Shown: one piece after another, positions 15,888-23,857 of the stretch
Layout of the letters: the number at the start of each line of letters is the position of its first letter
Numbering within the stretch: position 1 is the stretch's first letter
NCBI GenBank assembly: GCA_013822275.1
Contig: PNKC01000003.1
Span: 1-64,000, forward strand
Direction: 5' to 3'
DNA length: 64,000 bases
DNA from: Anaerolinea sp.
Lineage (GTDB): Bacteria > Chloroflexota > Dehalococcoidia > Tepidiformales > Tepidiformaceae
Position numbers and translations under genes: made by a program
The notes under the pieces: model-generated
Database searches by the model: none
Seen by the model: only the letters and a program-made list of their open reading frames with translations
What the model was told of the DNA's origin: nothing

Positions 15888-16925
15888 TCAGAGGCCCTGG
15901 TTGAAAGCCGCGAAGCTGAAATACTCGTTCAGCCCCGTCAACCGGCCCGTGATCAGGAGGACACCGACGCTGATGATCATGAGTCCGCTCGCCACCTCGA
16001 GGGTCCCGGAGTAGCGCTGGATCCGGCGGAGGGTGGGCGTGATATCGGAAAGCGCGAGCCCGGCGATGAGGAAGGGGATGCTCAGGCCCGCCGAGTAGGC
16101 AACCAGCAGGTAGGCCCCGCGCCACGGGTCGCTTTCCGACCCCACACCCGCGAGTGTCAGGATGCTGGCGAGAATGGGGCCGATGCAGGGCGTCCAGCCG
16201 AGGCCGAACGCGCCTCCCACGAGCGCGGACTTCGTGTAGCCCACCTCCCGCTTGGCGCCTACGTTGACTTCGAACGTGCGCGAGAAGAGCTTGAGTTGCA
16301 GGTAGCCCGCGAACCTGAGCCAGACCAGCGTCAGCACACCGCCAAGCTCCAGCAGCCTCACGCGGTTTCCCTGGAGGTGCGCGAGGTCCGCCAGAAAGGC
16401 GTACACGCCGGTGAGGACCAGGAGCAGCAAAGCCGAGCGCAGGGGGCTCTGGCGGCCGCGCGGAGGGATAATCAGGATGCCCATGGCGACCAGGATCGCC
16501 CCGGATATTTCGCCGAGCTGGCGCTGGTTGTCCGTGAGGAAGTAGGAACCAAGCAGCCCGGCAGCCGTCCCCAGGGAGATAAACACAAGCGAAAACGCGC
16601 TCACGAAAACGACGGCGTGCGTGAAGGTGACGCGGCGGTCCGAAACGATGCGCCCGCGCTCAACGCTCGCCCCCGAAAGATGTGTGAGGTAGATGGGCAC
16701 CATCGGCAGCACGCAGGGAGACACGAAAGACAGCACCCCGGCCGAAAACGCGAGCAGTGGGCCGCCCGGGCCGTCGAGTGAAAAGCTGCTGCTGCTCAGG
16801 GGGCCAACGGCAAACGCTACGATAGGGATGAGCGCCAGCACACCGAAGGTCGTATACAACAACGCCCGTGAATTGACCTGGTGCCCGAACATGCGCTGTG
16901 TGGCCATGGAGCCGCGCCTATCCAT
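15888..16925 (-). CDS. ccdA: CcdA-type cytochrome c biogenesis membrane protein
   Basis: A polytopic membrane protein that moves reducing equivalents from cytoplasmic thioredoxin to extracytoplasmic thiols. Six or more hydrophobic segments are visible. The conserved cysteine motifs are present: FVSPCVLPMVPIYLTHLSG (about 68-86) and LGWTPCIGPILAS (about 228-240). These match the two redox cysteines of CcdA. ATG at 16925 gives 345 residues; an internal ATG at 16907 is a reasonable alternative. It sits between two tRNA-Glu genes. Confidence 0.88.
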   Translation of the reverse strand: MDRRGSMATQRMFGHQVNSRALLYTTFGVLALIPIVAFAVGPLSSSSFSLDGPGGPLLAFSAGVLSFVSPCVLPMVPIYLTHLSGASVERGRIVSDRRVTFTHAVVFVSAFSLVFISLGTAAGLLGSYFLTDNQRQLGEISGAILVAMGILIIPPRGRQSPLRSALLLLVLTGVYAFLADLAHLQGNRVRLLELGGVLTLVWLRFAGYLQLKLFSRTFEVNVGAKREVGYTKSALVGGAFGLGWTPCIGPILASILTLAGVGSESDPWRGAYLLVAYSAGLSIPFLIAGLALSDITPTLRRIQRYSGTLEVASGLMIISVGVLLITGRLTGLNEYFSFAAFNQGL

Positions 16926-16988
16926 CCTTGCCCGAATGGGGCTTCATCTATTCTAACGGGCGTGCGGCGTACGGACGTGAAGTGCTTC

Positions 16989-17231
16989 CTACCGGAAGGG
17001 GTTGCCTTCCGGTGGAAGACCCGCCAGATTCTCCTCAATCCCGAGCAGCCTCCTGCGCGCCGCCTCGTACTTCTCCTTCGCGCGCGCTTCACGGTTCAGA
17101 AGGCCCTTGATCTGGTCTGGTGTGATCGGCTCGCCATCCAGGAGCACACGGTGGACGTGGTCCAGTTGCCTTCTCCACGCTTCCCAGGCTTCGCGGTAGG
17201 CTGTTGCCGTTGATTCATCCACGAACGCCAT
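16989..17231 (-). CDS. Small helical protein of unknown function
   Basis: An 80-residue charged, Arg/Glu-rich protein predicted to be helical (TATAYREAWEAWRRQLDHVH, EARAKEKYEAARRRLLGIEE). No family is recognised. The ATG at 17231 is preceded by AAGGGG within a few bases, so it is preferred over an upstream in-frame ATG at 17258. It may belong with ccdA, 63 bases downstream in the same direction. Confidence 0.6.
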   Translation of the reverse strand: MAFVDESTATAYREAWEAWRRQLDHVHRVLLDGEPITPDQIKGLLNREARAKEKYEAARRRLLGIEENLAGLPPEGNPFR

Positions 17232-17336
17232 CGCCCCTTCCCCGGGTGGGTCTCGCATCGCGGCTACATGGCACAGCCGCCGCGACGGCCAGTGACAGAA
17301 CGAGCAGGGACTCTGCCCTGCTCGAAAGAACTGTCC

Positions 17337-17413
17337 TGGTAGCGCATAGGGGATTCGAACCCCTGATCTCCGCCTTGAGAGGGCGGTGTCCTGGGCCGCT
17401 AGACGAATGCGCC
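17337..17413 (-). tRNA. tRNA-Glu (anticodon CUC)
   Basis: Minus-strand cloverleaf nearly identical to the tRNA at 15761-15837: acceptor GGCGCAT, T arm with GGTTCGAATCC, CCA encoded at 17337-17339. The anticodon loop is CTCTCAA, giving anticodon CUC for Glu. Differences between the two genes are confined mainly to the anticodon and D arm. Confidence 0.95.
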
Positions 17414-17463
17414 GCGACCGTCAGGATAGCGCAGCGCCAGATTACGGGGCAAGGAACGCGCCA

Positions 17464-18771
17464 ATGCTGAAGCCCCATTGGGCCGCCCTCGTCCTGGCCG
17501 CGATCGTTGCGACCGTGGGTCTCTCCGCGGCAATGGGCTGTTCCGGCGGCAGTGACCCAGCCGATTCTGGCGCCCTCACATCGGCGCTCGCAGCAACCGG
17601 GCCCGCCTCGCCCGAGTTGCTGGAGATACTGGACCAGGTCGCGGACCTGCGCGGGCTCCCTCCGCCCAAATCCGTCCGCTTCGGCGTTGTAAAGCGGGAA
17701 GCGTTTCCCGCTCTCCTCGATGCGCTCCTGACGGACAGCGACCGCGAAGGCTTCGCGAAGACGACGACGCTCTACCGGCTGTTGGGCCACCTGGGGCGGG
17801 ACCAGGACTACCTTTCGGTGTACCGCGCGCTCGCCTCCCAGGCGGCCATCGGGCTCTATTCGCCAGATCACGACACCCTGTGGGTCATCGATGATCGCCC
17901 GGGTTCCACCTTCAGGTTGGACGAGATGCCGCCCGAGGCGAGGGCCGCCCTCGCCCACGAGCTTGCCCACGCCGTCCAGGATGCGAATTTCCCACTGGCC
18001 GACCTCAAGCGCGCCACCGGGGATGACCTGGATGCCAGCCTGGCGCTCGCTTCGCTCATCGAAGGCGACGCCGTAGCCAGCCAGGCCCTGTACACGGCGC
18101 GCTATCTCTCGGCCACGCGCCCCGCCCTTGGCATCGTCCTTGGCCAGGGGGCAACGCCGCCCGGCGTCCCGCCATCCATCGCCCGCGAACTGTTCTTCCC
18201 GTATACCAGCGGGAGCGAATGGGTCCAGGCAGAGATCGCCGGCGGGGGGCCCGGCGCCACCGACAGACTCTTCCGGGACCCGCCCCGGACCACAGCGAGC
18301 ATCCTTCACCCTGAGCGCCGAGGGGAGTCCTCCACCCCCGTGCAGGCAACGCTGCCGGACCTTGCGGCCCCCCTTGGCGAAGGATGGGAACGCGAGTCCG
18401 GCGGCGGCTTTGGCGAGTTTCAGCTTCGAAACTACCTCCAGCTGCGCTTGCCCGGGATCCCTGCCGCCACCGCGGCGGCCGGCTGGGTTGGTGACCGTTA
18501 TGACGTGTACAAACGCGGAAACGAAAGCGTCGCCGTCATCAGGCTGACGTTTTCGGATGATGGCCAGGCCGCCGAGTTCGCGGCCGCCCACGACGCGTTC
18601 CTCGCCACCGGCAGCTCCGTCCGTTCGCTGAAGGACGGGCTGGCGGTTACGGCCTCCGCCGCCGGTCCCACGACCGTTTCGTTCCCGAGGAGCGGTCCGC
18701 AAATCACGTTCGTCATCGGATCCAGCGAAGCAGTCGCCATTCGCGCCGCAGCGCTTCTGCGCGGCGGTTAG
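17464..18771 (+). CDS. Putative secreted zinc metalloprotease, lipoprotein-like
   Basis: A 435-residue protein. The N-terminal hydrophobic segment (WAALVLAAIVATVGLSAAMGC, about 5-25) ends in a Cys that would be lipidated; the lipobox AMGC is atypical, so a signal anchor is also possible. The zinc site is HELAH in ALAHELAHAVQDANF (about 161-175), with a downstream Glu-rich LASLIEGDAVASQ that could give the third ligand. No well-known family beyond the HExxH proteins is recognised. AAGGAA lies upstream of the chosen ATG. Confidence 0.72.
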   Translation: MLKPHWAALVLAAIVATVGLSAAMGCSGGSDPADSGALTSALAATGPASPELLEILDQVADLRGLPPPKSVRFGVVKREAFPALLDALLTDSDREGFAKTTTLYRLLGHLGRDQDYLSVYRALASQAAIGLYSPDHDTLWVIDDRPGSTFRLDEMPPEARAALAHELAHAVQDANFPLADLKRATGDDLDASLALASLIEGDAVASQALYTARYLSATRPALGIVLGQGATPPGVPPSIARELFFPYTSGSEWVQAEIAGGGPGATDRLFRDPPRTTASILHPERRGESSTPVQATLPDLAAPLGEGWERESGGGFGEFQLRNYLQLRLPGIPAATAAAGWVGDRYDVYKRGNESVAVIRLTFSDDGQAAEFAAAHDAFLATGSSVRSLKDGLAVTASAAGPTTVSFPRSGPQITFVIGSSEAVAIRAAALLRGG

Positions 18772-19592
18772 CTTGCCATGGCCACCGGCCGGCAATGCTC
18801 ACAGGGGACAAGTCCCGCCGCCAGCGCTGCCTCCGCCGTCCGGAAGGCGATGCGGCTCTCGGGGGGCACGGTACCGAGTGTTTCGCACACGGCAAGACAG
18901 AAGCTGCCGCTCGCGCTGTCGCCAATGAACGCAATCCTGGCGTGGGCGATGGCTGCCAGGCCTTCCACGTCACAACCTTCCCAGCGGAGCACGCGCGCCT
19001 TGGTTTCCGCGCCACCGGCGGCCGAATACTGCCCGAGAGCCCAGTCGGACCGCACGACCCGGTGGCAGGGGACGACAAGTGGCACGGGATTGTGCCCGAG
19101 GGCTGTACCCGCGGCCCGCACCGCCCCGGGCGAACCCGCCTCCCGCGCAACCCACGCGTAGGGTCGCACTTCGCCACGCGGGATCCGGGCCGTAGCCTTC
19201 AGAATAGCCCGCTGGAACGGCGCCAGCTCATCGAGGTAGGCGAGAAGGTCGCCCCGCCGCGCCCCGCCGAGGACTTGCCGCACCTCCGTGACGATCCGCT
19301 CCGACGCTCCGTGGGCCGGTTCAAACCCGAACGTCCGGGCCGCCTGCTCCTCGAACGTGTCCGGCGCATTGGTCACGAGATGCACGAGGACGCCGTCGTG
19401 CACGACGCGAATCTGTCCGACAGGTAGCTCCAGGTCGAACCAGCGCAAATGGCGGTTCAAGCGCGCGTGGCGCGCCCGGAGGGCGTTTCGCGTCTCCCGC
19501 AGAAACGCGGGCGACGGCGCATCCGCAAGCAGGGCCTGTTCCGCTTCGGAAAGCGGCAGTTCTTCAACCGGCATCTCAGGGATTTCGGACAT
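18768..19592 (-). CDS. O6-alkylguanine transferase with a C-terminal Ada-type zinc domain
   Basis: A 274-residue DNA-repair protein. Residues about 50-205 are a methylguanine methyltransferase unit with the acceptor motif VPCHRVVRSD (Cys176), preceded by ARIPRGEVRPYAWVA. The C-terminus has C232-x3-C236-x27-C264-x2-C267 (SFCLAVC and VPCEHC), matching the Ada N-terminal zinc domain (C38-x3-C42-x26-C69-x2-C72) that takes methyl from DNA phosphotriesters. In Ada this domain is at the N-terminus and is followed by an AraC-type HTH, which is missing here. It overlaps the sigma gene by 17 bases, downstream of it in the same operon. Confidence 0.85.
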   Translation of the reverse strand: MSEIPEMPVEELPLSEAEQALLADAPSPAFLRETRNALRARHARLNRHLRWFDLELPVGQIRVVHDGVLVHLVTNAPDTFEEQAARTFGFEPAHGASERIVTEVRQVLGGARRGDLLAYLDELAPFQRAILKATARIPRGEVRPYAWVAREAGSPGAVRAAGTALGHNPVPLVVPCHRVVRSDWALGQYSAAGGAETKARVLRWEGCDVEGLAAIAHARIAFIGDSASGSFCLAVCETLGTVPPESRIAFRTAEAALAAGLVPCEHCRPVAMAS

Positions 19593-20118
19593 AGCCGTTC
19601 TCCTTCAGGAGTTCGCGAAGGCGGTTCACCGCCCGGTAGGACAGTTGCTTGACGGCGGCTTCGGATCGGCCCATCTCCGCCGCCACCTGCCTGCATGTCC
19701 ATTCGTGGCCGTAGCGCAAGACGAGCACCGTCCGCTGGTCGTCACCGAGCATGCCCAGGGCCGCCTGGAGTTCGCTGCGTTCTTCCGCATGGACGAGCGC
19801 CTCGCCGAGCCAGCCGTCCACAGGCACGTCGTGGTCCAGGAGCGGCGTTTCTCTCCGGCTCCGCCGCCCGCCGTCGATGGCCAGGTTGCGGGCAATCGTA
19901 AAGAGCCAGGCGTGAAACGGACGCCCCTGGTCCCTGTAGACGGGCAGCCGGTCGATCGCGCGGCGGTAGGTCTCCGCCACCACGTCTTCCGCCCGCGGAT
20001 GGTCGTGCACCAGAGAATAGGCGAAGCGGTACACCAGCGGCGCCGTCCGTTCGTACAACCGCGCGAAGGCATCCGGGTCCGACCGCGCGGCGGCCACGAG
20101 TTCCGATTCGTCCACCAC
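19576..20118 (-). CDS. ECF-type RNA polymerase sigma factor
   Basis: A 180-residue sigma-70 family factor of extracytoplasmic-function type. Region 2 is LYERTAPLVYRFAYSLVHDH then RAEDVVAETYRRAIDRL (about 22-60). Region 4 has ALGMLGDDQRTVLVLRYGHE and the HTH TCRQVAAEMGRSEAAVKQLSYRAVNRLREL (about 123-170). The start codon is GTG. No anti-sigma gene sits alongside; the downstream coupled gene is an Ada-like repair protein. This suggests a sigma factor linked to alkylation stress, an inference from context. Confidence 0.9.
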   Translation of the reverse strand: MVDESELVAAARSDPDAFARLYERTAPLVYRFAYSLVHDHPRAEDVVAETYRRAIDRLPVYRDQGRPFHAWLFTIARNLAIDGGRRSRRETPLLDHDVPVDGWLGEALVHAEERSELQAALGMLGDDQRTVLVLRYGHEWTCRQVAAEMGRSEAAVKQLSYRAVNRLRELLKENGYVRNP

Positions 20119-20122
20119 GGAA

Positions 20123-20157
20123 GGGTAACGCCGCGAGAGCCGTGGGGTAACGCCGCG
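20123..20157. repeat. Two 13-bp direct repeats before the sigma factor gene
   Basis: GGGTAACGCCGCG occurs at 20123-20135 and 20145-20157, a 22-base offset (about two helical turns). They lie immediately upstream of the sigma GTG at 20118 (minus strand). The spacing suits a dimeric or tandem binding site on one DNA face; an autoregulated promoter or operator is possible but unproven. Confidence 0.5.
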
Positions 20158-20370
20158 CGGACCAACAGGCGGAGGCGTCGCTCGCCTCCACCGGCGGTCG
20201 TCAGGCCGCCTTAAGTTTGGGGTTCCGGCTGATATGCCGGGGAGAGCCGGTGCCGACTATCGTGATGCGCGCTATCAGTCGCCTTGCCGCAGGCCAACCA
20301 CCACTGTAGCGTTCGGCAGGAAAGGCCCCTTCGGAGCATGGGCTCCCCGGGGACGCGCGAAGGAGTCCAC

Positions 20371-21171
20371 ATGGCACAGTTCAAGCACTCCTACCTGGAG
20401 TACGCCGAAGACCCGTTCCACGACGACCCGTTTTCGCAGGACCCCTCGCTCCAGCCAATCGTCACGCCAATCTGGCGGGAATCGCTCTTCGGCTTCGATT
20501 GGCTCGCCCTCCGCGCCTCTCCCGTGTACTACGGGTGCAATGTGCCGCGCGGAAACGGGGAGCCCGTCGTCGTCGTCCCCGGCTTTCTCGCCTCGGATGC
20601 CTCGCTGATCGAACTGCATGCCTGGCTTGCCCGGATCGGCTACCGGCCGTACTTCTCCAACGTGGGGCGCAACGCCGACTGCCCGAACCACATCGCCGGG
20701 AAGCTGCTGGAAACCGTTAAGCGCGCGCACCGGGAAACGGGCCAGCGCGTGCGGCTTATCGGCCACAGCCTCGGCGGCATGCTTTCTCGCAGCGTCGCCC
20801 TCGACTTCCCCGAGTACGTCAACCTCGTTATCTCCATGGGATCGCCTTTTCGCGACGCCGTCCGCGCACATCCATCGCTCATCGCGGCTACGGATTCGCT
20901 GCGCCGCTCACGCGGGTCTGCGAATAACATCAAGCCTTCATGCTTCAGCGGCCATTGCACCTGCAACTTCGTCAAGAACATGCTCGCGCCCGAAGCGTAC
21001 ACAGTGGCCCACTACGCGATCTACTCGAAGAGCGATGGCGTGGTCGACTGGGAGTCCTGCATCGAAGAGGACCCGGAACTCAACAGCGAAGTGAACTGCA
21101 CGCACATTGGCATGGCCTTTCATCCGGCCGTCTACCGGGTGCTTGCCGCCCGGCTCCGCGAAGCCGCCTGA
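20371..21171 (+). CDS. Alpha/beta-hydrolase of the lipase type
   Basis: A 266-residue hydrolase. The nucleophile elbow is GHSLGG in RLIGHSLGGMLSRSVALDF (Ser about 125); PVVVVPGFLASDASLIELHAW gives the early strand and oxyanion area. A cysteine-rich segment (CFSGHCTCNF) and a late His (HIGMAFHP) follow. AAGGAG (20360-20365) precedes the ATG. It lies next to the polyhydroxyalkanoate genes but is separated from them by a terminator. A depolymerase or lipase role is plausible and unproven. Confidence 0.82.
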   Translation: MAQFKHSYLEYAEDPFHDDPFSQDPSLQPIVTPIWRESLFGFDWLALRASPVYYGCNVPRGNGEPVVVVPGFLASDASLIELHAWLARIGYRPYFSNVGRNADCPNHIAGKLLETVKRAHRETGQRVRLIGHSLGGMLSRSVALDFPEYVNLVISMGSPFRDAVRAHPSLIAATDSLRRSRGSANNIKPSCFSGHCTCNFVKNMLAPEAYTVAHYAIYSKSDGVVDWESCIEEDPELNSEVNCTHIGMAFHPAVYRVLAARLREAA

Positions 21172-21196
21172 GATCACCCCTGCCGAGTCGCAGCGA

Positions 21197-21223
21197 AAAG
21201 GCCACCCGCAGCGGGTGGCCTTT
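21197..21223. terminator. Bidirectional terminator between the hydrolase and phasin genes
   Basis: AAAGGCCACCCGC (21197-21209) is perfectly complementary to GCGGGTGGCCTTT (21211-21223); a loop of a few bases would form in practice. T-rich ends occur on both strands. It lies between the convergent hydrolase and phasin genes and can serve both. Confidence 0.8.
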
Positions 21224-21247
21224 CGACTTGGTGGTCCCTGGACCGGA

Positions 21248-21724
21248 CTAGACGGCGGCCTTTTCGGCCTTCTTCTTGGTTTCGCTGGCCTTCGTCTGCA
21301 TCGCTTCGGCTCCGCGACGGAACATGTCGGCGACGGGATTCGCGGTTGCGAAGCTCTTGGCGGCAGCGATGGCGGCCTGGGTGGTCTCCTTGTTCGCTTC
21401 GACAAGCTTCTCAACGGTCGCGCGGGCTTCCGTACCGGCGCCAAGCGCCTCCTGGTAGGCGACCTGCGTGAACGTGAGGGCGCGGCCCTGGGCGGCGGTC
21501 GTCGCTTCCAGGACAGCGGTGTAGAACTGGCCGAGGTCGGCCGGTTCGCCCGCGAGCTTCTTGCCGAGTTCAAGCGCTTCGCGCTGCCCCCTGGCAACGT
21601 CGGCGACGAACTGCTGGGTCACCTTGAGGCCGCGCTCATTGGCGCGGGCGACGGCGTCCGTCAGGATGTCGTAGCTGGCGATGAGGGCGTCGTAATACTT
21701 CTGGACCTGTTCGTTGGCAGCCAT
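21248..21724 (-). CDS. phaP: Phasin
   Basis: A 158-residue, all-helical Ala- and Lys-rich protein of phasin type, which coats polyhydroxyalkanoate granules. The middle is ATTAAQGRALTFTQVAYQEA and the C-terminus is a basic tail (KASETKKKAEKAAV). The stop of transcription is the shared terminator at 21197-21223. GGAAGGA lies upstream of the ATG. It diverges from a PadR-type regulator and shares its promoter region with it, as phaP and phaQ do in Bacillus. The gene name is by position and protein type. Confidence 0.82.
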   Translation of the reverse strand: MAANEQVQKYYDALIASYDILTDAVARANERGLKVTQQFVADVARGQREALELGKKLAGEPADLGQFYTAVLEATTAAQGRALTFTQVAYQEALGAGTEARATVEKLVEANKETTQAAIAAAKSFATANPVADMFRRGAEAMQTKASETKKKAEKAAV

Positions 21725-21772
21725 AGTGAGTGAGTTCCTTCCGCGGGCTGGAGAATGTGGGTTGCCCGTCGA

Positions 21773-21839
21773 TAGATGCAGTATGCACTTAGGTGCACGG
21801 GCTTGTCAACACTTTGTTCATAGGTGCATAATGCATCTA
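21773..21839. promoter_or_regulatory. Divergent phaP/phaQ promoters with two 19-bp operators
   Basis: Two operator-like palindromes occur. O1 is TAGATGCAGTATGCACTTA (21773-21791). O2, on the minus strand, is TAGATGCATTATGCACCTA (21821-21839); it matches O1 at 17 of 19 positions. Between them the palindromic TTGTCAA (21803-21809) supplies a -35 on each strand. For phaQ: TTGTCA then CATAAT 18 bases later (21827-21832). For phaP: TTGACA (21804-21809 on the minus strand) then CATACT or GCATAC 17-18 bases later. Each operator covers a -10 region. The PadR protein is the expected repressor. Confidence 0.78.
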
Positions 21840-21857
21840 CAAAGGAGCCCAACCCCC

Positions 21858-22235
21858 ATGGCCGACGCCGACGCCCGGCCTCGCCTCCACGGCGAGCTGC
21901 TCTCCACCAGCCTGCTGGCCTTCCTCAAGAACTGGAACGCCTACGGCTACCAGCTCTCTCAACGCCTGGCAGAAGCCGGCATGCCCGACTTCGACAGCGG
22001 TACTGTGTATCGCACGCTTCGCCAACTGGAGAAGACCGGCATGGTTTCCTCGTTCTGGGATACCTCCGAAAGTGGACCAGCACGGCGCATGTACAGCCTG
22101 ACAAAGGCCGGCGAGGTCTTTTTGTCCGGCTGGATCGAAACGCTCCAAAACTACCAGTCGATCCTCCAGCAGGCCCTCGCCGGCCTGGCGCCCAGCGTGC
22201 CCGGCTCCACCGCGGGCCCCGACGAGACGCGGTAA
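21858..22235 (+). CDS. phaQ: PadR-family regulator of the polyhydroxyalkanoate genes
   Basis: A 125-residue PadR-type winged-helix protein: LLAFLKNWNAYGYQLSQRLA, the recognition segment FDSGTVYRTLRQLEKTGMVSS and the wing GPARRMYSLTKAGE, then a C-terminal helix (about 15-105). In Bacillus, PhaQ is a PHB-responsive PadR-like autorepressor located between phaP and phaR; the layout here is the same. GGAG lies 10 bases before the ATG. Its promoter carries a palindrome shared with the divergent phasin promoter. Confidence 0.85.
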   Translation: MADADARPRLHGELLSTSLLAFLKNWNAYGYQLSQRLAEAGMPDFDSGTVYRTLRQLEKTGMVSSFWDTSESGPARRMYSLTKAGEVFLSGWIETLQNYQSILQQALAGLAPSVPGSTAGPDETR

Positions 22236-22269
22236 AGTCCCAACTCACCAGACAAGGACGGTTGATTCC

Positions 22270-22641
22270 ATGGCTCCAGGCAAAACGCAGGCGGACCCTC
22301 TCGAGATGTGGCGGGAGTGGGTCGGCAACTCCGAGCGGCAGTGGAACGCATTCCTCAACAACGCCATGGCCACGCACGAATTCAGCCAAACCCTCGGCCG
22401 GCTGATGGATGTTTACCTGAACATGCAGAAGAGCATGAACGACGTGATGGGCCGCTACTTCACCGCGCTGAACATCCCCACCCGCAGCGACGTCGTCGCC
22501 CTCGGCGAGCGGTTGACGCTGATCGAGGAGCGGCTCGGGAACATCGAATCGGCACTGGCGCCTCGGCCTTCGGATCCGGCCCTCACGGGGATCCCCGCGG
22601 CGCTCAGCCCGCCGAGGACCAGGAAGCCGCCCGCTCGCTGA
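22270..22641 (+). CDS. phaR: PhaR/PhaE-like polyhydroxyalkanoate synthase subunit
   Basis: A 123-residue helical protein: DPLEMWREWVGNSERQWNAF at the N-terminus and LNIPTRSDVVALGERLTLIEE (about 75-97) near the end. The latter resembles the C-terminal PTRSEL-type segment of PhaE/PhaR synthase subunits. Together with the PhaC gene 137 bases downstream this suggests a class III or IV two-subunit synthase. The length (123) is closer to PhaR than PhaE. The assignment relies on motif and context. Confidence 0.72.
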   Translation: MAPGKTQADPLEMWREWVGNSERQWNAFLNNAMATHEFSQTLGRLMDVYLNMQKSMNDVMGRYFTALNIPTRSDVVALGERLTLIEERLGNIESALAPRPSDPALTGIPAALSPPRTRKPPAR

Positions 22642-22777
22642 CCACCCATGAATCTCCGCCTGGCGAATGCGGGCATCGAGACTCAACCCACGGCGGGAAA
22701 TGCTCAGCCCTAATGCGGCCTTAACGTCCGCCCCCTACCCTAGGCTTGCACTGTTAACTTCTCGGCGAGGTGGCCCC

Positions 22778-23857
22778 GTGACCCAGGCTCCGGCCAGTGA
22801 CCCCACGATTGAAGAACGCGTCCGTCTCGAAATCGAACGCACGATCCAGCGCAGCATCAAGGGCCTCGAGTACGTCGCTTCGGGCGACCCCGCGGTCGGC
22901 CTCACGCCCAAAGACGTCATCTACTCGCGAGGCACGCTGAAGCTTTATCACTACCGGCCGATGGCGGATGAGGTCTACCGTGTCCCCGTCCTTCTCGTTA
23001 TGTCGCTCGTCAGCAAGCCCTACATCCTCGACCTTACTCCGGGGCAGAGCCTTGTGGAGTTCCTCCTCAAGCGCGGCTTCGATGTCTTCATGATCGATTG
23101 GGGCGCACCACGCACGGAGGACAAGCGGCTCCGCCTCGAAGACTACGTGCTGGACTTCATCCCCGATTGCATCGCCAGGGTCCGGGAGACTTCGGGCGAG
23201 CCGGATGTTTCGGTCGTCGGCTACTGCATGGGCGGAATTCTGGCCTCCATGTACGCATCGCTCCACCCGGACGGACCAACGAAGAACCTGGTCTGCTTCA
23301 CCACGCCGGTGAACATGGACGGCATGACGCTCATGAGGCAGTGGTGCGACCGCCGCTATTTCGATGTCGACAGGATTGTCGATACCCTCGGAAACGTCCC
23401 GCCGGAGCTCTTGTCCGCGTCGTTCGACATGCTCCGGCCGATCTCCCAGGCAGTGGGGCGCATTCGCCTCTGGGACAACATGTGGAACGACGAGTTCGTG
23501 AAGTCGCACCGGATGTTTGACCGCTGGGCGAACGACCAGATCCCGTTTCCGGGCGAATGCTTCCGCCAGACCACCAGGGAACTAATGTGGGAGAACAAGC
23601 TCTACAAGGGCCGCTTTGAATTGGCCGGCCGGCGCGTGGACCTGGGCACGATCCGCGTGCCCTTCCTCCACGTAATGGCGGAACACGACCACATCGTCCC
23701 CTACGAGGCCGCGCGCGTCCTTGTCCCCATGGTTGGCAGCGAGGACAAGCGCGAACTGGTCATTAAGGGGGGCCATGTGAGCCTTGTTGCAGGCGGAAAC
23801 GCCATTTATCGTCTCTGGCCACAGCTCGATTCATGGCTCGCGGAGCGCTCAGTATGA
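22778..23857 (+). CDS. phaC: Poly(3-hydroxyalkanoate) synthase, class III/IV-type subunit
   Basis: A 359-residue PhaC with the lipase-like box GYCMGG (Cys150), Asp304 (HVMAEHDHIVP) and His333 (KGGHVSLV) as the catalytic triad. These positions and the length match the class III/IV PhaC (about 355 residues). A GTG start at 22778 is chosen: a GAGGTGG Shine-Dalgarno sequence ends about five bases before it, and the family starts near there. The longer frame upstream is intergenic. Its last bases overlap the GNAT gene start (ATGA). Confidence 0.93.
   Translation: MTQAPASDPTIEERVRLEIERTIQRSIKGLEYVASGDPAVGLTPKDVIYSRGTLKLYHYRPMADEVYRVPVLLVMSLVSKPYILDLTPGQSLVEFLLKRGFDVFMIDWGAPRTEDKRLRLEDYVLDFIPDCIARVRETSGEPDVSVVGYCMGGILASMYASLHPDGPTKNLVCFTTPVNMDGMTLMRQWCDRRYFDVDRIVDTLGNVPPELLSASFDMLRPISQAVGRIRLWDNMWNDEFVKSHRMFDRWANDQIPFPGECFRQTTRELMWENKLYKGRFELAGRRVDLGTIRVPFLHVMAEHDHIVPYEAARVLVPMVGSEDKRELVIKGGHVSLVAGGNAIYRLWPQLDSWLAERSV

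Noticed and set aside
15761..17413. Attachment-site duplication implied by the two tRNA-Glu genes
   Set aside because: The repeated stretch is explained by the two tRNA genes being isoacceptors. No integrase or island ends are visible.
17215..18795. 526-codon minus-strand frame across the metalloprotease gene
   Set aside because: It runs through the tRNA-Glu gene and gives a low-complexity Gly/Arg-rich product. The forward frame has a signal peptide and HELAH.
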